Assembly (NCBI GenBank): GCA_965224045.1
Contig: CBDCYD010000006.1
Location: 62,001-126,000 of the forward strand
Source of the DNA: Tectiglobus sp965224045
Lineage (GTDB): Bacteria; Pseudomonadota; Alphaproteobacteria; Rhizobiales; Hyphomicrobiaceae
DNA length: 64,000 nucleotides
Direction of reading: 5' to 3'
Both the position numbers and the translations under genes were made by a program. The notes beneath the pieces are model-generated. The model saw nothing but the letters and a program-made list of their open reading frames with translations. It was not told the origin of the DNA and searched no databases. Shown piece by piece: positions 8,397 through 14,678 of this stretch; the first letter of the stretch is position 1, and each line of letters begins with the position of its first letter.

Positions 8397-9002
8397 ATGT
8401 CGCAACCCGATGGTGCCGTGCGCGGGTTCGTCGACGCGCTCGAGCGCGCGATCGACGCACGCGCCGAGACGCTTGCGAGCGTGCGGCCGGTGATGGCCAA
8501 AATATTCGACGCCTGCCGGGCATCCGAGCTGACGGCAGGGCGCCCGGCCGGGCAGCGCCGGGCGGTGTGCAAGCACTTCGCTGCGGCGATCGCCAATGCC
8601 GAGGCCGGGCCGGCACCGCTGCCGGATCTGGCCCGTGCCTTCGTTGCCGTGGAGCCCTATCTGGCATGGGCGCCACGGGCCGGAGCCGAAGACGTGTCGG
8701 ATGCCTTTGCCGCGCGCCACGCCAATGCGGTGATCGTCGGCGAGGACGGCATCGCGCCGTGTGACGGCGTGCGGATCGGCACCAGCCTGGTTGCGCCCGG
8801 CACCGACTATCCGCGCCATCGCCATCCGCCGGAGGAGGTCTACCTCGTCCTCTCTCCAGGGTCCTGGATGCAGGACGACCAGCCGATGGTGGCGCGGCGC
8901 ACCGGCGATCTCGTCCACAACCCGCCGAACGTCTGGCACGCGATGCGGGCCGAGCGCGAGCCGTTGCTGGCGATCTGGTGTCTCTGGACGGCGGATGCGT
9001 GA
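8397..9002 (+). CDS. DddQ-like cupin, DMSP lyase family
   Basis: A 201-residue cupin. Cupin motif 1 reads GTDYPRHRHPPEEVYLVL and motif 2 is GDLVHNPPNVWHAM. Y138, H143, E147, Y149 and H181 match, with a constant offset of 18, the residues I recall as important in DddQ (Y120, H125, E129, Y131, H163). The whole length also equals that of DddQ. Such enzymes cleave dimethylsulfoniopropionate (DMSP) to dimethyl sulfide and acrylate. The gene starts directly after an enoyl-CoA hydratase stop. The open frame extends to 8361, but that part overlaps the hydratase. The family also has members without proven lyase activity, so the substrate is inferred. Confidence 0.75.
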   Translation: MSQPDGAVRGFVDALERAIDARAETLASVRPVMAKIFDACRASELTAGRPAGQRRAVCKHFAAAIANAEAGPAPLPDLARAFVAVEPYLAWAPRAGAEDVSDAFAARHANAVIVGEDGIAPCDGVRIGTSLVAPGTDYPRHRHPPEEVYLVLSPGSWMQDDQPMVARRTGDLVHNPPNVWHAMRAEREPLLAIWCLWTADA

Positions 9003-9126
9003 GACGGCGCGCACGCCGACACGCCGACAGTGCTGCTGCACGCGCCGCCGTGCACCGGCGTTGCGTGCTGCCTGCCGGATGATCGCGTGCTAGTTTGGCC
9101 ACCGAGATGTCCTGAACCACTCTCCA

Positions 9127-9357
9127 ATGATCCAATTCAAGAGCCCTGCGATGAACGAAAAGCGCGCACCTGACGAACACCAGTCCCTTCCGATCAGCCT
9201 CGGCGACCACGAGGTCCCGGCCGAGCGGGTGGCGATGATCAAGGCCCATATCGCGACGCTCAGCGCGACGGCGCTCGACGTCTCGGACAACCTCGCGTTT
9301 TCAGCCGATACATCGGACTTCCTGCGCGTCCTCGACGATCATGCGGAGGACCGGTGA
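9127..9357 (+). CDS. Small AtzG/GatC-like protein upstream of an amidase
   Basis: A 76-residue acidic, mostly helical protein (51 residues after the alternative start at 9151, which would be 68 residues long). Its C-terminal part, SLGDHEVPAERVAMIKAHIATLS and so on, resembles small partner subunits of amidases such as AtzG or GatC. The stop overlaps the amidase ATG (TGATG), which points to translational coupling and a one-to-one complex. It probably stabilises the amidase. There is no catalytic motif, and the assignment depends on context. Confidence 0.6.
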   Translation: MIQFKSPAMNEKRAPDEHQSLPISLGDHEVPAERVAMIKAHIATLSATALDVSDNLAFSADTSDFLRVLDDHAEDR

Positions 9358-10757
9358 TGGATATCGAAACGGCGTCTGCCGGCGCACTTGCAGCCGCCAT
9401 CCGCAATAGGAAGGTGAGCTCCGAGGAGGCGACCAAAGCGGCGCTCACGCGCCTTGAAGCGACGCACGAGCGCTGCAATGCAGTGGTCGCCTTCGAGCAT
9501 GACGAGGCGCTTGCAGCAGCACGCACGGCCGATGCGGCAATCGCCACCGGCGACGACGTCGGGCCGCTGCACGGCGTACCGCTGGCCCACAAGGATATGT
9601 TTGCGCGCGAGGGCAAGATCCCGAGCTGGGGCGGCAACATTCGCCCGGACGCACCGGCAGCGCGCGATGCCACCCTCATTGCCCGGCTCAAGGCGGCCGG
9701 CGCCCTGCAGATCGCGGCGCTGCATCTGACCGAGTTCGCCTACGGCCCGATCGGCCACAACTACGTGCTGGGTCATGCCCGCAATCCGTGGCACCCGGAA
9801 CACGTGAGCGGCGGTTCGTCGTCCGGCACGGCCATGGCGATCGCGACCGGGGCGATCCCCGCGGGCCTCGGATCGGACACCGCCGGCTCGCTGCGGCTGC
9901 CGGCGTCGGCGTGCGGGATCACGTCGCTCAAGCCGACCTGGTCGCTGACGTCGCCGGTCGGTGCGATGGCGCTTTCACCGTCGCTCGATGCGGTCGGCCC
10001 GATGGCCCGTGACGTCTCGGACCTGGCGCTGATGATGGCGGTGATGGCCGGCCACGATCCGGCCTTCGGGCTGTCGAGCCGGCGGCCGCTGCCGGACTAT
10101 CGCGCGCAAACCGCGGCCAACGCCAAGGGTCTCAGGATCGGCGTCGACAGCGCGCTGATCAGTGAAGCGGACGCGAGTGTGCAGGCGCGCCTGGAAGTGG
10201 CCCTGGCGGCGCTCGAGACGGCGGGCGGCGAACGCGTCAGCGTGACGATCGACAACTGGCAAACGCTCGATCATCTCGCGCAACTGGTGCAGCTTTCCGA
10301 AGCAGCCGCCCTGCATGCCAGGTTCCTGCGCCACCGCGTCGACGACTACGGCCCGCAGGTGCGCACGCGGATCGAGTTCGGACATTTCGTCTCGGCGCAC
10401 GACTTCCAAACCGCACTCAGGGCGCGCGGCACGATGCTGCAGAAGCTGCTCGACGAGGTCTATAGCCAATGCGACATCGTGATCCTGCCGAACTTTGCCG
10501 GCCCGATCCCGACCATCGCCGAACTCGACGTCGGCGGTGGCCCGCAGCTGATGGCCGCACTCGGCAAGGTCATGAAGTATTCGCGGCCGCTCAACTATCT
10601 CGGCCTGCCGGCGCTGACCCTGCCCTACCCGCACAGCAACGATGAACTGCCGAACGGCTTCCAGTTGATGGGCCGACCGTTCAGCGAGCCAACCCTGCTG
10701 AGCCTGGGCCTCGCTTATCAGACGGAGGTGCCACCACGCCTGGCTCCTGTGCACTAG
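9357..10757 (+). CDS. Amidase signature family hydrolase
   Basis: A 466-residue amidase. The Ser-cisSer-Lys triad is readable: Lys in PLAHKDMF, the cis-Ser in GGSSSGTAMA, and the nucleophilic Ser in GSDTAGSLRLPA. The enzyme would hydrolyse an amide or carbamoyl group in the cytoplasm. The preceding small protein overlaps its start, as with AtzG-AtzE (1-carboxybiuret hydrolase), which makes a small nitrogen-rich substrate plausible. It is only distantly similar to the two other amidases in the window, which resemble each other more closely. Confidence 0.88.
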   Translation: MDIETASAGALAAAIRNRKVSSEEATKAALTRLEATHERCNAVVAFEHDEALAAARTADAAIATGDDVGPLHGVPLAHKDMFAREGKIPSWGGNIRPDAPAARDATLIARLKAAGALQIAALHLTEFAYGPIGHNYVLGHARNPWHPEHVSGGSSSGTAMAIATGAIPAGLGSDTAGSLRLPASACGITSLKPTWSLTSPVGAMALSPSLDAVGPMARDVSDLALMMAVMAGHDPAFGLSSRRPLPDYRAQTAANAKGLRIGVDSALISEADASVQARLEVALAALETAGGERVSVTIDNWQTLDHLAQLVQLSEAAALHARFLRHRVDDYGPQVRTRIEFGHFVSAHDFQTALRARGTMLQKLLDEVYSQCDIVILPNFAGPIPTIAELDVGGGPQLMAALGKVMKYSRPLNYLGLPALTLPYPHSNDELPNGFQLMGRPFSEPTLLSLGLAYQTEVPPRLAPVH

Positions 10758-11062
10758 CACACAGGTTGCCGCCCCAGATTCCTGTGCCGCAGGCCAATAG
10801 GCGGGCCTATGGTACACGCACGCAATTGCGCTGTTCAGGGTTCCGTGCAAACATTCAGAAAATTCTATGTGATCCAGATCAAACGAGCACCAACACCGTT
10901 CTGCAAGAGTGCGGCGCGATGTGGCCCGGGCCAACGGAACTCAGATCTGCAGCGCATAGCGACATGTGATCTCCGGCAGTATCGCGATGCGGGCCCGCCG
11001 CATAGATTGCCATCGATTGAGCAACACGGGGTTTGCGCCCGAACAAGCGAAAGGCCAGCGTT
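10758..11062. other. Intergenic region upstream of hemA
   Basis: No gene is visible in these 305 bases. The stretch holds the FNR/FixK-like box at 10869-10882 and should contain the hemA promoter. Short open frames here lack codon bias and recognisable motifs. Confidence 0.6.
10869..10882 (+). promoter_or_regulatory. FNR/FixK-type binding site upstream of hemA
   Basis: GTGATccagATCAA differs by one base from the FNR/FixK consensus TTGAT-N4-ATCAA and has the favoured CCAG spacer of FixK boxes. It lies about 180 bp before the hemA start. Oxygen control of hemA by FnrL or FixK relatives is known in alphaproteobacteria, which makes a functional site plausible. Confidence 0.6.
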
Positions 11063-12343
11063 GTGGGCAAATTCGACCACTTCTTCAAAACCGCGATCGA
11101 CGCGCTGCACGACGAGGGCCGCTACCGTGTCTTCGCCAATCTGGAGCGGCGCGGTGAGGCGTTCCCGCGGGCCTGGCTGCACGAGGGGGGTGTGCGGCGC
11201 GAAATCGTGATCTGGTGCTCCAACGACTATCTCGGTATGGGCCGGCATCCGGCGGTGGTGCGCGCGATGCAGGATGCCGCCGAACGCATTGGTGTCGGCG
11301 CCGGCGGGACGCGCAACATCTCCGGCACGCACCGGCCGCTGATTGAATTGGAAGGCGAACTGGCGGACCTGCACGGCAAAGAGGCGGCTCTGGTCTTCAC
11401 GTCCGGCTACGTGTCCAACCTCGCGGGCCTTTCGACGATCGCCAAGATGATCCCCGAATGCACCATCCTGTCGGACGAACTCAACCACGCCTCGATGATC
11501 GACGGTATGCGCAGCTCCGGCGCGCGCAAGCAGATCTTCCGTCATAACGATGCCGGCCACCTCGAAGAACTGCTGGCGGCGCTGCCGCTCGAGCGGCCGA
11601 AGATCATCGCCTTCGAGAGCGTCTATTCGATGGACGGTGACGTCGCCCCGATCGCAGACTTCTGTGATCTGGCGGCACAATACAACGCGCTGACCTACCT
11701 TGACGAGGTGCACGCGGTCGGCATGTATGGGCCGCGCGGCGGCGGCATCGCCGAGCGCGACGGCCTGTTGGAGCGCGTCGATGTTATCGAGGGCACGCTC
11801 GCCAAGGCGTTCGGCACGTTAGGTGGCTACATCACCGGTTCGTCGGCGCTGATCGACGCGGTGCGCTCCTACGCGCCGACCTTCATCTTCACCACCGCCC
11901 TGCCGCCGCCGGTGGCAGCGGCCGCGACGGCGGCGATCCGCCATCTCAAGACCTGCGATGCCGAGCGCGCCGGCCAGCGCCGCGCCGTTCGTGAGACCAA
12001 ACAGGCGCTTGGCGATGCCGGCCTGCCGCTGTTGCCATCCAACACCCACATCGTTCCGGTGATGGTCGGTGATGCGGTGTTGTGCAAGGCCGCCAGCGAC
12101 CGGCTGCTTGCAAAGCACGACATCTATATCCAGCCGATCAACTATCCGACGGTGCCCAAGGGAACCGAACGCCTGCGCATCACGCCGACGCCGTTCCACA
12201 CCAGCGAAATGACAGCGGCGCTGCGCGCGGCGCTGCTCGAGACCTGGGAGGCGCTCGACCTGCCGCTGTCGACGCATGATACGCCACCGCAGGAGAACAC
12301 CCCGCGCGCGCCCGCGCAACTGTTCCCGGCCTCGGGCGGGTAG
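11063..12343 (+). CDS. hemA: 5-aminolevulinate synthase
   Basis: A 426-residue PLP enzyme that condenses glycine and succinyl-CoA to 5-aminolevulinate, the first step of tetrapyrrole synthesis in alphaproteobacteria. Visible features are WCSNDYLGMG, GAGGTRNISGTH, the PLP-aspartate region YLDEVHAVGMYG, and the Schiff-base Lys in EGTLAKAFG. With the GTG start at 11063 this Lys is residue 248, the number I recall for the Rhodobacter capsulatus enzyme, which supports that start over the ATG at 11033. The TAG stop is the first three bases of a module-A repeat. The likely regulator is an FNR/FixK protein through the upstream box. Confidence 0.95.
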   Translation: MGKFDHFFKTAIDALHDEGRYRVFANLERRGEAFPRAWLHEGGVRREIVIWCSNDYLGMGRHPAVVRAMQDAAERIGVGAGGTRNISGTHRPLIELEGELADLHGKEAALVFTSGYVSNLAGLSTIAKMIPECTILSDELNHASMIDGMRSSGARKQIFRHNDAGHLEELLAALPLERPKIIAFESVYSMDGDVAPIADFCDLAAQYNALTYLDEVHAVGMYGPRGGGIAERDGLLERVDVIEGTLAKAFGTLGGYITGSSALIDAVRSYAPTFIFTTALPPPVAAAATAAIRHLKTCDAERAGQRRAVRETKQALGDAGLPLLPSNTHIVPVMVGDAVLCKAASDRLLAKHDIYIQPINYPTVPKGTERLRITPTPFHTSEMTAALRAALLETWEALDLPLSTHDTPPQENTPRAPAQLFPASGG

Positions 12344-12476
12344 AGCAACCCGCGTTCATTCGGAATCGGTCCGAGTCCGAATTGACGCAGAAAGTTGCTC
12401 GATTCTTTAGAGGCGATCATCTTCGTGCCTGAAGTAGGAGCCGCGACTGCGGTTCCAACTCAAAGCACGTTGATCC
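12341..12476. repeat. Dispersed palindromic repeat, modules A and B
   Basis: Module A (AGAGCAACC ... TTCATTCGGAATCGG ... AAAGTTGCTCGAT) is followed by module B (GATCATCTTCGTGCC, then GGAGCCGCGACTGCGGTTCC). It begins inside the hemA stop codon and can fold into two hairpins in the hemA 3' UTR. The arms of module A have diverged here compared with the perfect copy at 22377. Confidence 0.85.
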
Positions 12477-12800
12477 GGGGAAGTCGGGTGCCGGGTTGCG
12501 AGGTCGCGAGCGCGGCGCGTGTCGGGTGATTGCACGCCCGGCCTTGTCCGGCGGGGCGGTTGCGTGGATCGTGCCGCACCGGGCCTGCGGCTGGCGTGCA
12601 AGCGCGCCGCCCGATGCCCGGAAAGCGAGAAAACCCAAATCAAGAGCGCTTTCGCGACTGTTTCGAACGGTGCGGCCGCCGTAGTCTCTTTCGATCCGCG
12701 ACCGAGATTCGGCGCGCCGGACCGGCACGGGGTTCAACGGCAATCCCTTGCCGACAAGGCGCGGTCTCCTGCGCGAGGGTGAAACAGAGGGAGTGCGGCC
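12477..12800. other. Gene-free stretch after the hemA repeat
   Basis: About 320 bases with no supported gene. Long open frames here on either strand are extremely Arg/Pro/Ala-rich, as expected from high GC, and cover the real TSUP gene in other frames. The last 20 bases carry AGAGGGA before the TTG start at 12801. Confidence 0.5.
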
Positions 12801-13511
12801 TTGGACTACGTCGTTTTCGTCATCATCGGCGTGCTCGGTTCGCTGGCTTCCGCGGTGTTCGGTTTCGGCACCGCGCTGCTCGTCCTTGCCATCGGTTCGC
12901 ATGTGATCCCGGTCAAGGAGGCGATCGCGCTGGCGACGGTCCTGTTCACGGCCTCGACGGTTGCCAAGTCCGCCCTGTTCGCGCGGCACATCGATTGGAA
13001 GGTGGTCGCGGTCATGGCGCTCGCCTGCCTGCCGTTCGCCTATCTCGGCGCGCAGCTCCTGGCAATCGTGCCGGCAGACCACATCAAGCGTCTGCTGGGT
13101 GCCATGGTGCTTGCCTACCTGGCGCTCGGCCTTGCCAACGCGCTGCCGGCATGGCGCATCGGGATGACCGGCCTGGTTGCCGGTTCGGCCCTTTACGGCT
13201 TCGTCTCGGGGCTGCTCGGCAGCGGCAACCTGATCAAGGTGATCATGTTCCGCGAAATGAAGATCACCAAGGAAGCCTTCGTCGGCGCCATGGCGGCTAC
13301 GTCCGTGATGTCGAACCTCGCGAAGCTGACGAGTTATTTCGAGACCGGATTGCTGGGCGCGCACGTGGCATGGCCGGCGCTTGCATTGGCGGTGGGCGCG
13401 GTGATTGCCGCTGTCATAGGCCGCGCGGTTCTGACCACGCTCGACGGCAAGACCTTCGAAACCGGCGTCCAGGTGCTGCTCGGGGCGGCAGCCGTTGCCC
13501 TTCTTGTCTAG
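12801..13511 (+). CDS. TSUP (TauE/SafE) family membrane transporter
   Basis: A 236-residue protein with about seven to eight hydrophobic segments and the TauE/SafE pattern GSLASAVFGFGTALLVLAIG near the N-terminus, repeated more weakly as LVAGSALYGFVSGLLGSGN in the middle. The family exports small organosulfur or organic anions such as sulfite, sulfoacetate or 2-oxo acids. The start is TTG at 12801 with AGAGGGA upstream. The TAG stop lies in a CTAG that borders a module-A half copy. The neighbours do not reveal the substrate. Confidence 0.82.
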   Translation: MDYVVFVIIGVLGSLASAVFGFGTALLVLAIGSHVIPVKEAIALATVLFTASTVAKSALFARHIDWKVVAVMALACLPFAYLGAQLLAIVPADHIKRLLGAMVLAYLALGLANALPAWRIGMTGLVAGSALYGFVSGLLGSGNLIKVIMFREMKITKEAFVGAMAATSVMSNLAKLTSYFETGLLGAHVAWPALALAVGAVIAAVIGRAVLTTLDGKTFETGVQVLLGAAAVALLV

Positions 13512-13557
13512 GGCAGAAAGTTGCTCGATTGTTTAGAGGCGATCATCTTTGTGCCTT
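13512..13557. repeat. Half copy of repeat module A with start of module B
   Basis: AGAAAGTTGCTCGATTGTTT and ATCATCTTTGTGCC match the right half of module A and the left edge of module B. The matching remainder of module B appears only after the tandem array, at 13897-13952, so the array seems to sit inside a once continuous A-B element. Confidence 0.75.
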
Positions 13558-13880
13558 AAAGCGCGTCGCAAAAAATGCGCCTCGCTTTTTGCCTCGCGCC
13601 GCTATGCGCGCTGCGCGCGGCGGGGCGGCCGTTCGGCCGGGTCGCGTTGCTCCCTGATGAGCCAATCCGTTTTCGCGCTTCGGGTTTCTTTGCCTCACGC
13701 CGCTATGCGCGCTGCGCGCGGCGGCTCCGGCGGGGCGGCCGTTCGGCCGGGTCGCGTTGCTCCCTGATGAGCCAATCCGTTTTCGCGCTTCGGGTTTCTT
13801 TGCCTCACGCCGCTAAGCGCGCTGCGCGCGGCGGCTCCGGCGGGGCGGCCGTTCGGCCGGGTCGCGTTGCTCCCTTATGG
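13558..13880. repeat. GC-rich tandem repeat array (three units)
   Basis: The leader GCGCGTCGCAAAAAATGCGC is followed by units starting at 13591, 13692 and 13802. Each contains CGCCGCTATGCGCGCTGCGC, a CGGCCGTTCGGCCG dyad and GGTCGCGTTGCTCCCT. Spacings are 101 and 110 bp; the first unit lacks the CTCCGGCGG segment. The same leader and core form the array at 18188-18911. Open frames across it are an effect of composition. Confidence 0.88.
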
Positions 13881-13896
13881 GTGAATGCGTTGTGCT

Positions 13897-13952
13897 GTGA
13901 CATGCCTCAGGTTGGAGCCGCGACAACGGTTCCAACCTCAGGCACGTGATCT
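13897..13952. repeat. Dispersed palindromic repeat, module B
   Basis: TGCCTCAGGTTGGAGCCGCG and its inverted partner GGTTCCAACCTCAGGCA form a near-perfect hairpin. It follows the tandem array and lies just beyond the 3' end of the MerR-family gene. Confidence 0.8.
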
Positions 13953-14005
13953 GGGGCTTGGCCGATTGCAATGGACCGGTTCCGCGGGACCGGCCGGGCG
14001 CCAGG

Positions 14006-14407
14006 CTATTTCGCCTGAAAGTGCGACGACAGGTCATCGAGAATTGGGCAATCCGGGCGGCGGTCGCCGCGGCAGGATTTGACAAGATGCTCCAGCGTCG
14101 CCTGCAGGCTTTGCAGCTCCGCGATCTTATTGCCGATTTGTTCGAGATGCTGCTCGGCGATCGCCTTCACGTCGGCACTGGCACGGCTGCGGTCTTCATA
14201 GAGCGAGAGCAGGTGCCGGCATTCGTCGAGTGAAAAGCCGAGGCTGCGCGCGCGATGGAGAAAGCGCAGCTTGTGCACGTCACCGTCGGTGTATTCGCGG
14301 TAGCCGTTTTCCCGGCGTGCCGGCGAGACCAGCCCTTCCTGTTCATAAAACCGGATGGTCCGAGCCTGCATGCCCGATTGGGCTGCTGCCAGTCCGATGT
14401 TCATCAT
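14006..14407 (-). CDS. hmrR: HmrR/CueR-type copper-responsive MerR regulator
   Basis: A 133-residue MerR-family activator. The N-terminal winged helix reads GMQARTIRFYEQEGLVSPARR, a dimerisation helix follows, and the C-terminal loop has SCRGDRRPDCPIL. The two cysteines spaced as C-x7-C are the Cu(I) ligands of CueR/HmrR proteins. Start codons at 14407 and 14404 are both possible. A MerR-type promoter with an over-long spacer and a dyad lies directly upstream, so the gene is likely self-regulated. No copper ATPase or chaperone is in the window. Confidence 0.9.
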   Translation of the reverse strand: MMNIGLAAAQSGMQARTIRFYEQEGLVSPARRENGYREYTDGDVHKLRFLHRARSLGFSLDECRHLLSLYEDRSRASADVKAIAEQHLEQIGNKIAELQSLQATLEHLVKSCRGDRRPDCPILDDLSSHFQAK

Positions 14408-14439
14408 TCAAGCCTTTTGAGACAATGCTTCGATAAGAG

Positions 14440-14470
14440 AGCTAATCCTTCCAGTAACTAGAAGGTCAAG
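14440..14470 (-). promoter_or_regulatory. MerR-type operator/promoter of hmrR
   Basis: On the minus strand TTGACC (14470-14465) and a TTAGCT/TAGCTC -10 box are separated by 18-19 bp, and the dyad CCTTCTAGTTACTGGAAGG lies in the spacer (14448-14466). This is the arrangement that MerR proteins untwist, and the half-sites match CueR/HmrR operators. Confidence 0.72.
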
Positions 14471-14678
14471 CCCTTTGCGGGTTGCCTGATTTCACAAGCG
14501 TTTGACAATTGACGGCCTTCAACTTCACGCCATGCGTGCCCGCTCAGCAATCGTCCTGAGAGATGCGCGGCGCGGACCACCCGGTCCCTTCGCCGGAGGC
14601 GGCGTCTCGCTCCGCCCCTGCCGCGATTGCCAATTCAGTGCTAACCTTGCGCAAACACCAGCACGGCAGGGAACGCAC

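Noticed and set aside
7418..8596. 392-codon open frame on the minus strand across the enoyl-CoA hydratase and DMSP-lyase-like genes
   Set aside because: Antisense to two genes with clear motifs. The translation has no family signature and is a typical effect of high GC.
12417..13657. Long open frames on both strands over the TSUP gene (315 and 375 codons)
   Set aside because: Very rich in Arg, Gly, His and Ala, no motif, and they overlap a membrane protein with clear TauE/SafE features.
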